A stretch of DNA of 64,000 nt from Oncomelania hupensis (GCA_036898135.1 CM072512.1:25301839-25365838), one strand, 5' to 3'. Positions 11,395 to 23,437 are shown, counted from the first letter of the stretch. A program made the numbers and translations. The notes: generated from the letters alone by a model not told the origin.

Positions 11395-11950
11395 TCTCCC
11401 GTTGGGGTGCAGGGGGTTTCAGTATAAATAGTATCCCCACTTTCTGGAAATTAAGTGCTTTAAATTCCCACTGTCGCTGTATTTCTCATTTGTTCTTTCT
11501 CATTCCTGCTCTGTTCTATCAATCTGCTATACTATCTTCTTCTTCGCTAGACCAGTCACCTACCTTTTTTCTTGAAAACTCTTCCGGGACAAGACTCCTT
11601 ATTTGTGTGTGAGGTCTGTTGGATCAGCTTGGGAATATTGGACGCTTTCTGCCAGGTGGTCACAAGAGCTTCCAATGATGTTATTATTTAGCAATGTAGG
11701 CAATTTATATGTATGTGTTTTGTTGATAATTTATAATGATGTTTGTATTCTATTTTGTTTTTGTAAACGGGGGTTCAATAAATTAGAGTATAGCCTCAGC
11801 GTCCCCTGCGTGGGATGTCTTTATTGTAAAGTGACTGGCTGGTGGAGAGCTTTCAGTGTTACCAGCAGATCTCTTATGTGGATCAGGAGTTGTCCGGTCC
11901 TGATTTGGCTCGGAAGATTCCGCTGGACCTAAAGCAATATTAATGTAATG
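11395..11950 (-). mobile_element. ~550-bp unclassified microsatellite-associated element, copy 1
   Basis: This region is the reverse complement of 40013-40603. The shared blocks include a CCCC-rich end next to TATAAATAGTAT, CTGTTGGATCAGCTTGGGAA, AAACGGGGGTTCAATAAAT and GCCTCAGCGTCCC, ending in the conserved GGTCCTGATTTGGCTCGG and CCGCTGGACCTAAAGCAATA end. It is flanked on both sides by microsatellites (CTT on the left, TTG/TTC on the right). It has no coding frame of note. A non-autonomous transposon is likely but its class is undetermined. The minus strand is assigned only so that the conserved GGTCCAGCGG end reads first. Confidence 0.8.
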
Positions 11951-11986
11951 TTGTTGTTCTTGTTCGCGTTCTTGTTCTTGTTCGCG

Positions 11987-12024
<38 letters not shown>

Positions 12025-12113
12025 CTTCTTCTTCTTCTTCTTCTTCTTCTTCTTCTTCTTCTTCTTCTTCTTCTTCTTCTTCTTCTTCTTCTTCTTCTTC
12101 TTCTTCTTCTTCT
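11951..12113. repeat. compound (TTG)n(TTC)n microsatellite
   Basis: Imperfect TTG/TTC units, then about 30 perfect TTC units, abutting the ~550-bp element. Confidence 0.97.
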
Positions 12114-12223
12114 GTTGCATCTCGCGCCTCTGATTCGTTACGTGCAAATCATAAAACTGGTCCATGGAGCACAAGAAACAAACAAAACATTTTTAAAAAA
12201 AACATGACCCTGAGACACTGTGC

Positions 12224-12522
12224 CCCTACTCCTTCGGATGATAGCATAATCCGAGGGCTAGTCTGTGCACGCACGCATTCCATCGCAATAATAGTAAAGA
12301 TCCTGACGCTCATTTCCTAGACGGGGTGAGTGCGAGTTAAACAAATGCACCCCAGCAAACACTAGGCCCTCTCCCTTCCATCTCCGGTCTTCCAGGATTT
12401 TGCTCAACCGTTTGGGCGTCAGGCTCTAAACGGGCGACTCGGGCGTCTCGAGTTAGATCCTGTATCGACGAGCGCCTTGAGCAGCTCTTGGGCTGGAAAT
12501 GCGCTATATTAGAACGATCAAA
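12224..12522 (+). mobile_element. 5'-truncated SINE, family 1
   Basis: It starts within the body (CTACTCCTTCGGATGA) and runs through AAAGATCCTGACGCTCAT, TTAGATCCTGTATCGA and the GCGCCTTGAGCAGCTCTTG tail to GCGCTATATTAGAACGATC. The tRNA-like head is missing. Confidence 0.85.
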
Positions 12523-13032
<510 letters not shown>

Positions 13033-13169
13033 TTCTTTATTTTATGTTGTTTGTGTATGTTTGTGTGTGCGTGTGTCTTATAATTTAAGCGAAAAAAGAC
13101 ATTTAAAAAAACCAAACAAATCTTCTTCTTCTCCTTCCTCTTTGCGTGGAATGACGTCTTATTAAAGTT

Positions 13170-13170
<1 letters not shown>

Positions 13171-13243
<73 letters not shown>

Positions 13244-13312
13244 GTGCTAGATATGTGCGTGTGCGTGCGCGCGCGTGTGTGTGTTTGTGTGTGTGTTTGC
13301 GTGTGTGTGTGC
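13171..13312. repeat. (CT)n and GT-rich microsatellites
   Basis: About 35 CT units (13171-13241), then imperfect GT/GC dinucleotides (13257-13312). Confidence 0.95.
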
Positions 13313-15264
13313 CTGAAATACATTTACATCTTCTTAGTTTCAGTCACCCGGTAGAAATGTTTTTGCACTTTTGTGTCAATACGCCGTGAGTCTCTGATGA
13401 AAGCAGAAGTCTGACATGGCGCTGTCTATTTGAATTTTTCATACGGTATCATAAGACTGTCCGTGTGTAAACGTTGAAAACAGTTAAAAAGCTTCAGATC
13501 CCCTACATCGCAATGTTTAATTGTTGTAATTAGAATAGGATGAAAATATTTATGGATTTTCCGATTTTAAAAAACCCAGCAACAACAACAATATCAACAA
13601 TAATAACAACAGCAACAATATCAACAGTAGCAACAACAACAACAACAACACAACTAGTATAGGTGTTATTCTCGAATGTTATTTTCTTCAGAACATTTAA
13701 ATGTAAAATATTCGAATTTACTGTTAGCTTGTTTGTTTATTTCACCCCTCTAAAAGAGTTTCGCATGCATTCACAAGTTGACGTATATGTTTGCCTACAA
13801 ACGACATCGTCATTGTGTGTTGAGCTGTCTAGGGATAAGCGGTATAGCTCCTTATTCATTACGCTTATGCATTGTGAAGGTCTGTTCTGTTCGCCTATAC
13901 GGAAGATCAGCAAACTAATCTCGGATTTTTGGTGCACTTCCGAATTTGGAGTCGGTTTTTTACTACTTAGCTTCGAGAATAGATTTTTTTTACTTTTAAA
14001 AGGGTTCTAATTGTCAGAAATACCTCTTGTGGGTTAAAGTGTATACCCAAACTATAGTCTGAACGCGCACCCCTTTTCTGTAGAACAACACTACGGCCTG
14101 CGTATACTCCAACTAAAGTTCATGTTTCCGGAGATTGCCCAGTGTGACTGAAAGCGCAACGGCAAAAAGCCGAGAATCCACTCCAACGATACAAGCTCTG
14201 AAAGTCATTGTGGTCTTGATATAAATTGTTCCACTGCCATTTGTAAACAATTGACAGTGCGTGCGAATACCACGTTTGAATCATCTTGTACTCCTTCTCT
14301 ACGTCACAATCGGGGAAGCCCGTTTTGCCGTTTGACTTCCTCAATTCGTTTTTCACCACAGGCGCTCACATTTGGGTCTCGCTTTAAAGCATTATAGAGA
14401 CGGTTGAACGGCTGTCATGACCGTAAAAATGTTTTCACTGACAGGTACCACAGACGTGACTACGGTTAAATTTGCTTTAAAAAAATAGATGGCATTCACT
14501 TTAAGCACAGCTCGCCTCATCTCTAAAAAATCAGCACGTGAGAGGGTTATGCATGTATACCTCTTGTCGACGATTAATTTAACTAAAAATCTTCAATCTG
14601 GTCAAACAATTTACCCCGATCCAAGCAAAAATGTGAATCCGGATGACTGTTGTTAAAGTATAAAGTTACAGCCCCTGATAAAATCAAAATATTTCAGTAC
14701 CTAAAACAGGACTAACAACTAGTATTTAACTAAAAAGACAAATAAATAATTTTTTTATAACGGCACATTCTTGCATGTACATTTTTGTGGCATTTCTTTC
14801 CCCATCACTGCATCAATAGGCTTAAGTTTGTTTGTAGTGTCCCGAGCATGTCTCCTTAACATATAGTTGTGCGCTGTGCAAATGAACAATAGATTTGATT
14901 GTTTTGGGAGAGTACCTTTTTGCTGAGTAACACAACTTATCCGAGATCTGTTTTCTACGTGGTATGCATCCCTCAAAGTCATTGCAACTTGCTCTTTCCG
15001 TTTAATTAGCCTTTCGAAATAAAACTTGTCAGTTTAACATTCAAAGAGTCAGCCATTTAGAAACAAGCTAAATTTGCATTATATTTGCATAGCTTTGCCA
15101 TGATGCTGGATAAAATCAAAACAATGGACGCTTGACTGGATATGTTTGTGAACACCAACAACAAATGTTATGTCGAATTAAAAATACAATTTTTAGCTAT
15201 TCCTTCCTTCTATCGCCAGTCTGTCTGTCTGTCGACCCCATCGCCTCACTCCTCCCCCATCCTT

Positions 15265-15268
<4 letters not shown>
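13313..15268. other. unassigned sequence with one CAA-rich patch
   Basis: A CAA/TAA-rich imperfect repeat lies at 13578-13651. The rest shows no recognisable gene. The frames at 13663-14010 (+) and 14120-14359 (-) have no motif and no codon signal I can support. Confidence 0.4.
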
Positions 15269-15352
<84 letters not shown>

Positions 15353-15362
15353 CTTTCTCTCT
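15269..15362. repeat. (CT)n microsatellite
   Basis: About 40 CT units with a few TTT interruptions at the 3' end. Confidence 0.97.
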
Positions 15363-15569
15363 GTCCTTGCATATCATTTTACTTACATAACACAATTACA
15401 ACAGATATTTAATACTCCTAGAAAAGATTGACGATCCTGATCGATATCCAGCAATGGTGATGAACTGTGAATGAAGGGCGAATAGAGGTGAGTGAAGCTA
15501 ATGAAACAGGGGTCAACTCCCCCGTCATTACATTCTACACAAGCCTGTAACCAAGTATCTATACCTATG

Positions 15570-15656
<87 letters not shown>

Positions 15657-15832
15657 ACATCATCATCTTCTTCTTCTTCTTCTTCTTCTTCTTCTTCTTC
15701 TTCTTCTTCTTTTTCATTCTTCTTCTTCTTCTTCTTCTTCTTCTTCTTCTTCTTCTTCTTCTTCTTCTTCTTCTTCTTCTTCTTCTTCTTCTTCTTCTTC
15801 TTCTTCTCCTTCTTCTTCTTCTTTTTCTTTTT
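15570..15832. repeat. compound (ATC)n(TTC)n microsatellite
   Basis: About 30 ATC units, switching to about 50 TTC units interrupted once by TTTTTCATTC. The same ATC-then-TTC order occurs at 22608-22708. Confidence 0.97.
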
Positions 15833-16716
15833 CATTGGGGCCGCTGATTTCAGCGTCATGAAGAATCAGCAGCCAGGGTATGGGACAAATAATTCGACGG
15901 CAAAGCTTTGTAAACTTTCGCAATGATGTGGAAAGAACTCGGCAGAAGCTGAAATTTAGACTACCTTTTTTGATGAACAAAAGATGAAGATCTGAGTTTA
16001 GTTGTCACATAATATATGTTAAATATAACTATTACATTGAATACAAACATTTGCAGGTGCGGCCTTTGTTTTCTTTTATTAAAAAAAAAAAACCAAGGTA
16101 AATTTGCTTGGCTGCGAATACTTGGCATCTTTGGTAATTTTCAGTTAAGGGCCAGCAGGTAAATATGCGTGTTTGTTAACGTGTAGTCCACTCCAAAGTT
16201 CAAGTGCAGATGATGACTAAATGTAAATATGAAATAAATGAAACTAAGTACATACAGTAAATGTAGCTATAGGCTAAAATGTAAAAGGAAGATGCGCCAG
16301 CAAGACTGAGAATGTATGTATTGTATGCGACAAAGAAAAGAAAAGAGAAGATATAAATTTCATTTTACATTTGGGCAAGACATCACCTATATTTTCTGCC
16401 CATTGACCTGACAAGATACTTTATCCGTATGACAATATATCGAGCAAGAGTATGAATGTGTTTTGTGCATAAAGAGGACACAAAAGAAGAAGAAAAAGCA
16501 GATACATTTCATTTGGAAGTGGAAAAATCGTATGTCCGTCCAGTGACCTCGCGATCTTTTGTAATCTTTATGTCCTTAAGCGTGTTTGTTGAACGCTTTA
16601 GGGCCTACTCAATAAAATGTTCTTATATAGGGCTTTTATTGCTCAAGGAGCTGCTCAAAGCTTGGACCGAAAACCGGATCTCACTCAATCCCCCGAAGGC
16701 GCCACCTTGCCGCACC
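15833..16716. other. unassigned sequence
   Basis: No gene or repeat recognised. Confidence 0.4.
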
Positions 16717-17290
16717 CTCCTATCTTATCCCATCCTATCCTATTCTAATTCTATCCCGTAACTCGAAAATCGTTGGGGCACCACAAATGATCGTTTAATC
16801 AGCGTCCTCCATCTTTCTCTGTCCTCAACAACCCTCATGGCTTCGCTCAGTATCAATCCAGTCCATTCTTGAATGTTGTCCTCCCACCTATTTTTCGGTC
16901 TCCCTCTTCTTCTGCCTCCTTGCACCGTGCCTTGCAGGATGGTCTTTGCAAGGCCTGATGATCTGTTTACTTGGCCATACTATCGGAGTTTCCGTTTCTT
17001 CACAACTGTGCGCATGTTATCGTGTTGTCCAATGGCTTGTGTGATGGTATGCCGGACTTCATCGTTGGTGATGTGCTGGGTATAGGAAATGTCAAGAAAT
17101 CTTCTGTAGCACCTCATCTCCATGCATTGTATTTTTCGCTGTACGCCTGCTGTGAGGGTTCATGTTTGCAAGCGTATAGGAAGATGGAGATGACAAGGGA
17201 GCGTAGCAGCCTTACCTTGGAATGTGGACTTATGGTCCTGTCTTTCCAAATAGGCTTCAGCTTTGAGTGTAGACTAATGGTACGGTCTTT

Positions 17291-17893
17291 TCAAATGGGC
17301 TTCAACATTGTCAGGGCAGCAATTGTTTGTACGATCCTGGAGAGGACTTCCTGACGGGACCCAGTGTCTGTTACAACTGCTCCTAAATATTTGCAGATAT
17401 GCACTGTGTTGATGGATTGGCCTTGGACTTTGATGTTCGCGTTGATGCCATTGGTGTTGCTGGTCATCATTTTGGTCTTCTCTGCACTTATTTCCATTCC
17501 AAAGGCTCTGGAAGTGGTGTCAAGCCTCTGTACCAGCTGTTCAAATTCTTGTTCCTCTCCAGCCAATTCATCAATGGCATCTGCAAAACGAAATTTGGAG
17601 ATAGCTCTACCCCTTATGCTGACTATGCCTTCATGATCTGCAAGGGCATCTGACATGATGCGCTCTAAAAAGATGTTGAAGAGTTTTGGGGAGAGTAGTG
17701 ATCTTTGACGCACGCTGATTACTGTTCTGAACCAGTTCCCGATGGCGCTGTTGTGGGGGACTGCACTGGTAGCCTTGTCGTACAGACTTTTGATGACTTC
17801 AATAATGTTATGGTTGATATTGTACCCTCTCATAGTTTCCCACAGAGCTGCATGCCAGACTCGGTCAAACGCTCTCTTGATGTCTACAAACAA
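17291..17893 (-). pseudogene. RTE reverse transcriptase core, copy C
   Basis: A 200-codon open stretch shows RT motif A (FVDIKRAFDRVWH), motif B region (VRQRSLLSPKLFNIFLE), motif C (KFRFADAIDELAG), then AEKTKMM and YLGAVVTDTGS. Motif C normally reads (Y/F)ADD, and copy E of the same family reads FADDID. Here the second catalytic Asp is Ala. Together with the missing flanks, this copy cannot be an active polymerase. Confidence 0.9.
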
Positions 17894-18448
17894 AGATTTT
17901 GTTGATGCTGTAGGTATTCCTCGCAGATTATTCTGAGGTTGAAAATCTGTTCAGTGGTACTTTGCCCTGACCTGAATCCTGCTTGTTCTTCAGCTATGAT
18001 TTGTTCAACTTTAGTTTCAACCTGTTGAGTATTATGTTTAGGAGGACCTTGCTGGGATGGCTGATGAGGCTGACAGTGCCGTAAGTTTTACAATCCGGAA
18101 GGTTACTTTTTTTGGGAAGAGTGATGACAAGCGACTGGTCCATGGTGTAGGCCACTCTCCACTCTGCCAGATCTTATTATTACAGGTAATGGTGAGAGCG
18201 TCAATCATCGCTTCTCCTCCTGCTTGAAGGAATTATGCGGATATGTTGCCAACTGCCGCTGACTTCCCCTTCTGCAGCGATTGCACTGCTGCCTCAACTT
18301 CCTTTCGGAGAATTGTGAGGATTTCTTTTTCTTCTTCTCTGTTCTGTGCTAGAACTGATGGATCTCCGTTTGGTGTGTGGTTGTAAAGTTCAGAGCAGTA
18401 CTCTGTCCATCTATTCAGGACTTCTTGTTATTCTGTAAGGCATATGCC

Positions 18449-19180
18449 AGACAGATATTCACACTTTTCTGCTATCCTATGCTCCAACGGGAATCCCCTC
18501 AATGAAACATACTTCCGGTTTCTTTCTCCGCGTGTTTTAGTGAGTTATTTCCAAATATTCAAGAATATTGATATGTGTCACTGGCCACCAGTATCGTACC
18601 CTCACATATTTTTTTTTGGCTGCAGTTTATTATCCCTTTCTATCGCCAGTGGCGCGCCTAAACCCTACCTACCTAACATTATTTGTGAATTTTTGAAAAA
18701 TATTCAGAAAAACATAACGCCCAGATGCTGGCTCGAACCCACACCTGTCAGGCGCAATTGGTTTCTGGATTGTGGACAAGGCAAGTTAGTCCCGCCTTAG
18801 CCCACTTGGCCACAACGCTCGCCTAACATAGTCAACTACTTCGTGTTTTGTGAAGGTTGCGACGGCGAAGCTATGGAAAACTACAAGAGTCTTCAGGTCC
18901 TGTTTCACTTTCTGTCGATGATCGACGCACCTCCGAAGTCGCCACAAATACAGGCCTTTACGATTGTTTTTTGCATTCTTTCACTGAACATGTACTTCCT
19001 CCACCGTTTTTATACTTATCCCACTCGTTTTCGGCAATTTGCCATATTTAAAAGTCACTCATCAAGCTTTGATAAAAGCAAAACATGCCAGACCGGAACT
19101 TGGTTTCATTCTAACCTCGTTTTAATTTATAATGGCGATTCCCACGAGTTTTTATGAGAGGTGCCGGAAAGTTGTGAATT
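18449..19180. mobile_element. foreign insertion in RTE copy C, with tRNA-like head
   Basis: This sequence is absent from the equivalent site in RTE copies D and E. A reversed tRNA-like block at 18720-18830 (minus strand) has an A-box-like TGGCCAAGTGGGCTAAGGC and a B-box GGGTTCGAGCC, resembling Ser/Leu-type tRNA. It suggests a third SINE lineage or a larger element carrying one. The remaining sequence has 60-118-codon frames with no motif. Boundaries are good to about 10 bp. I could not find a clean target duplication. Confidence 0.55.
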
Positions 19181-19392
19181 GGAGACCTGGGGATGTTTAA
19201 CACTAATTCGTTAGCCGCTTCACAGTTTGATAGGCCTTCCTACTGTTGTTCTTGTTCAGACTGTTTTTTTTTTCCTGGCATTAATTTTCTATCCCGTTCT
19301 CCTTCATTTTTGATTTTTCGGTAGGCATCAGCTCCCTATGAGGTGTTCTTTTTCTTTTTCATCTCTTTCGTTTGTCACATAGGTCCAAAAGT

Positions 19393-20100
19393 TCAGGTGT
19401 GATCACGTGTGGCGGCATCTGTCACAGCTGAGTTGAAGGTGGTGGTCATGGCGTTGACATTTACTTCACCAGCTCTCAAAATAAGCAGTGGTGCAAATTT
19501 CCCTCCAGTTGTGACTTTGAATATTTCTGCCACTTCGGGGTCTTGCAGTTTGTCCTGGTCGAACTTCAGTCTGGTGCTCTTTGCTGTGTTTATTCTTTTC
19601 AAGTGGAGCAGGAAAGACATCATCACGAGATTGTTGTCACCTCCGATATCTGCTCCTGGAAAAGTGCGTATCCTGCCAATGTTGATGCTTGATCTGAAGT
19701 GTTTCCTGACCATCATGTAGTCAATCTGGTTGTGATGCTGCCCACTGGTACTGTGCCAGGTCCATCGTCTGCATGTTTTGAGGAGACCAAGCGTATTTGC
19801 CAGTATCAGATTGTTGTATCAGACAACCTCCAAGAGTCTCAGACCCCTGTCATTTGTCTCGTTGTTGCAGTGGAGTCCACATGTGTCTCCCCAGTTGTGT
19901 TGCGCATCTTGGCCAGCCTTGGCATTCCAATCGCCTTGCACTATGATTATGCCCTTCTTCGGCACTTGGTCAAGGACAGCCTGCAGATGTTCATAGATAT
20001 CCTCCACTTCGCTGTCGTCATAGTCTGATGTTTGGGCATAGGCCTGGATGATGGTGATGCTTAATTGGGCTACTCTCAGACGCACCGTCAAACACCCCAA
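19393..20100 (-). pseudogene. RTE endonuclease region, copy C
   Basis: Two minus-strand frames cover the endonuclease. The upstream one (20100-19819) contains ITIIQAYAQTSDYDDSEVE and VQGDWNAKAGQDA, the GD-x-NA signature of APE-type endonucleases. The downstream one (19716-19393) contains the KHFRSSINIGRIRTFPGADI segment linking to RT. A frame break separates them. Confidence 0.85.
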
Positions 20101-20345
20101 ATTACTGAGTCGTCCTACACAGCCGAGAGAGGAACAAAGCCTAGTACTTGATGGGTGTGTTTATTTAATATGGCATTCGCCCACCTAGGGCATGAGCAGC
20201 GTCAAAGAGCCTATATACTACCTCTTTGGCAGCGTCAGGATCTTTCAAGCCTGTGCGATGGTATGTACGCGTGTACAGACTAGAACTCGGTTTATACTCT
20301 CATCGGAAGTGGTTAACCTACTACCCTTTGTTTCCCGTCTCGTTT
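20101..20345 (-). mobile_element. SINE family 1 body, reversed, with internal expansion
   Basis: On the minus strand it reads CCGATGAGAGTATAAACCGAG, then GATCCTGACGCT, a ~33-bp extra segment, TGGGCGAATGCC, ACACACCC and the start of the distal block. Head and LINE-like tail are missing. The extra segment holds CAAAGAG...CTCTTTG, a small stem. It abuts the broken 5' end of RTE copy C. Confidence 0.7.
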
Positions 20346-21722
20346 CGCTATGCCAACGATTCCGATGTAAACTCGGTTTTTAATTTATTTAATTTTACAT
20401 CTATTCGCGTCTATTGGTGATAAACCTGATTAAAAGTTCATGACACGCTTACACGAAGTCTAAAAATGTGACGGGCGATCGAATATGGAAATGAATTTTG
20501 CAGCGACATAGTTTTTCATTTTCTTTGGCGCATCTCATCTTTTTTAAATTAAGCGGATTAGTTTGTACTTGTACACTACTGACTGTTAACCTTTGATGCA
20601 TCGACAATGGCTATTTAGAACAACAAAGAAAAAACACTGTGGATTACCGGTTTAAATACAAATCGTGCAGTATCTCAGTATTGCAACTATTATTACACAA
20701 AGCAGTATAAACTTAGTTATTGACCCTCGATTAAGCCGAACTTGGCCAGTTTCCTTTATCTCATACCCCTCTCACACCTACCCCACCCCTCCCTGCCCAC
20801 ACCTTTCTCTCTCCTTTACTCGTCTTCTTCCTTCTTCGTCTCTATACAAGTGACTTGACACTGTCAACAGTCGTCAAAGAGGATTTGCTGATTTACAGCC
20901 TACTGTCGACTATTCGTGTAAATCAGCAGAGGGTCCCATAGTAACCCACTTTTTTTCCCCGCAGCAGTTGTAAGCAAACACAAAATGAACACACCGTTGC
21001 AAATAAATATTCTCAAACACGAAACTGGACAAAATGTCTATTCAAATCTCGATGCTGCTCGGCTATCATGGCTTTTTAAAGCACTTCATCTCTAGTAGGC
21101 GCTTCATGGTTCTGAGCTTAAGTTAGGGATTAATATGTGCTATAATGATGTTCGTTGTAGTACGCAAACCAGTCGAAAAGTGTTGTATTTTTCGTCGGAG
21201 CTCATCAGTTTGCGTGACCGAATGGTGGCTGCAAGGCATGATCCAGTGAACCCTTGAATCCAATCAAACGTGGCGCCTGATACACAACGAGTGTTCACGA
21301 TTTTATGGTCCAGCCATCGCATTTTAACTTTCAGCGGCCAGCATTACTGTCACTGCATTTTGTACTGGTGCAAAGAGGAGTTATTTTACAAAGGAGTTCA
21401 GCTTCCGGCTTCTGTTTTTCTATAGCGTGACGAACCTATTCTGTTCTCTTCTTTCTGTGTTAGTTAACTTTATTGTGATTTATTAACTATTCACAGCAGT
21501 AGCGGCGCCTTTTTTGTTGTAGTTTTGTAGATGAACGTATTGGGGTTGTTTTGTGTGCCTGTCAAGATATTTTTTTAATGTGATGTCCTACTATGTTCTG
21601 AATATTTTTGCTTGTTAAATGTGTCTGCAGCAATACATCTCCGGTTAATCTGATGAGTAAGACTTTATACAACACAAAGGTTGGTCTGCACTCTGCATCA
21701 AGTGAGTTGTTTCAATGATAGT
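20346..21722. other. unassigned sequence
   Basis: No gene or repeat recognised. Confidence 0.4.
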
Positions 21723-21784
21723 GCTTCTCTCTCTCTCTGTCTCTCTGTCTCTCTCTCTCTCTCCCTCCCTCTCGCTCTCTCTTT
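21723..21784. repeat. imperfect CT-rich microsatellite
   Basis: CT units interrupted by GT and CC. Confidence 0.9.
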
Positions 21785-21889
21785 AACTGTGTAGGTTTCA
21801 CAAGGCGAATTTGAGTCCAATATCAAATTCGCGATTTAAAAATAAAATCTAATTCACGCTAAAAGATGAATATTTCCTTATATATTTAT

Positions 21890-22305
21890 CTTTTTTTAGG
21901 AGGTCTATCTAATCGTTGCAGAATTTGAATCTAAACGTCGTGTCTGAGCGTAGAAAGGTGGCGCGCTATAAGAGTAAATGGCTTTTCTCCCTGCTGTAAA
22001 TAATATCAGGCGCGAGAGAATACCGATCAACTGCAGATGAGCGTGACCGACATACTCCATGGCGTTGCTGTGAAGGAATCAAGTGAGAGTATTGTTGTGC
22101 CTGTGGAATCGGGTGAAGCTTGATGACTGTATTAAGGACTACTTTGCTAGGCTCGCGCGACTTGACTTTATGAGGTATCAGAATGTCGTGGTTTTTTTTT
22201 TAGCAGCTTATATGCCTACCGCAGAGCCTTCACTGCAATACTTTGGATCATTAGTCTCTTCTATAAGTATACTAACTAGTGTATATGTTTGCACAATTTG
22301 AAGTC
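21890..22305 (+). repeat. unclassified interspersed repeat R3, copy
   Basis: It shares GCAGAATTTGAATCTAAA, a TCTGAGCGT block, GCGTGACC-ACAT, GTTGTGCCT and GCTTGATGACTG with 56930-57140, and in part with 37880-38110. The three copies are diverged and lack long frames, so this is an old family of unknown class. Confidence 0.65.
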
Positions 22306-22607
22306 AGGCTTATTTTAACAAAGCAGCCTAGTACTTGATTATTCTGAAGCCTCTAAAATTTCTGTTTCATCACAATGTCAACGTGCTTAATATTGCTACA
22401 TTATTTATTATATAAGTTTTATGGTACGCTTGTAATTTGTGTTCTTTCTAGTTTTGCAGTGCTTTCTATTGTTTTGTGCTATTTATTTATTTATTATTTT
22501 AGTGAATTTTGTTTTCCACGAATCTTTGATTTTAAGTTCATGAACAATCTTCTTTTTCTTCTTCTTCCTAAAAACTGTTCTCGTTGATGTTGTTGTTGTT
22601 TTTTTAT

Positions 22608-22609
22608 CG

Positions 22610-22674
<65 letters not shown>

Positions 22675-22708
22675 TTCTTCTTCTTCTTCTTCTTCTTCTT
22701 CTTCTTCT
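22608..22708. repeat. compound (ATC)n(TTC)n microsatellite
   Basis: About 21 ATC units, then about 12 TTC units. Confidence 0.97.
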
Positions 22709-22900
22709 AATATTATTTGCTTTCGACTCGGGGTTTTCTCCGGGTACTCCGGTTTGCTCCCCTATTAAAATTTCAAAAGCACAACTAATATTTGGCTGCG
22801 GCCAGTCCTATGCATTCCCCAGGGGAAGCGGCCCAGAATGTTCCGATAAAAAGGGAAAAGAAAGTGTCAACAGCAACAAAAAATCAATATCAAAATAAAA

Positions 22901-22951
22901 GATCTTCTTCTTCTTCTTCTTCTTCTTCTTCTTCTTCTTCTTCTTCTTCTT

Positions 22952-22982
<31 letters not shown>

Positions 22983-23075
22983 GTGTAGACAATGAGCAGT
23001 TAGGGTGATAATGATTTGACATTGATTATGTGTGTGCTGTTAGTAGTTGTTGTTGTTGCTGTTGTTGTTGTTGTG
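22901..23075. repeat. (TTC)n and TTG-rich microsatellites
   Basis: About 27 TTC units (22901-22981) and a short TTG tract (23045-23075), separated by unique sequence. Confidence 0.95.
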
Positions 23076-23216
23076 TTACTGTTGTTGGTGATGATGTCTT
23101 TGCGGTTTACCAAATATTGCTTCTTCTGTTTCTTTTTTTTAAACACTGCCAACTATACTATACAAGGTATTTAGTTCTGGACTTTTGTTTGCCTATATTT
23201 CCATTGGCCGTTTAAG

Positions 23217-23437
23217 GTAATGAAACGACGGTTCACCAGGACGTTAATGACAGCTCCGATAGCCAGCCTATCAGTCAGGCTGTCATTCGGGACTCGTATG
23301 ACGTCATCAACCATGTGCTGCTTGCTTCCCCTGGCGGCGATGGTTTTCCGCGAAGTGCCAACTGGAGTGGAAGCTTGCGTGCAGGAAATTCATCATCACT
23401 AACTGGCGGAAGTGAAATTAGTTTTAATACATTGTGA
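23217..23437 (+). CDS. possible terminal coding exon of an unidentified gene
   Basis: A frame read from AAT at 23219 to a TGA at 23435-23437 gives about 72 residues of ordinary composition (VNDSSDSQPISQAVIRDSYD, then NHVLLASPGGDG and SANWSGSLRAG). It is preceded by a pyrimidine-rich run and an AG at 23215-23216, which suits a 3' splice site entering in phase 1. There is no ATG and the frame is closed just upstream, so it would have to be a last exon. No domain is recognised. It may instead be a remnant of the LINE ORF1 that begins nearby. Confidence 0.3.

Larger units (their letters stand above)
16717..20100 (-). mobile_element. RTE-like LINE, copy C, long but defective
   Basis: Minus-strand element with its 3' (GGATA)-type tail at 16717-16755. 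The C-terminal region is at ~16740-17160, reverse transcriptase at ~17290-18440 and endonuclease at ~19200-20100. It is broken by stops and frameshifts and by a ~730-bp foreign segment at about 18449-19180. The insertion is evident because copies D and E read through the same site (CATATGCCAGA to GGAGACC) without it. The 5' end is lost at 20100, where a reversed SINE begins. RTE elements are APE-type non-LTR retrotransposons that copy themselves by target-primed reverse transcription. Confidence 0.9.

Noticed and set aside
11027..11612. Open frames of 120-180 codons on both strands
   Set aside because: Entirely Ser, Leu, Phe, Arg or Lys from the CTT tract. The same applies to the frames at 317-545, 624-875, 9681-10611, 11929-12174, 15383-15980, 22584-22983, 36086-36429, 39254-39868, 42478-43037, 46281-46749 and 58970-59482.
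14120..14359. Minus-strand 79-aa ORF
   Set aside because: No motif, and the flanking sequence shows no splice sites that would extend it.
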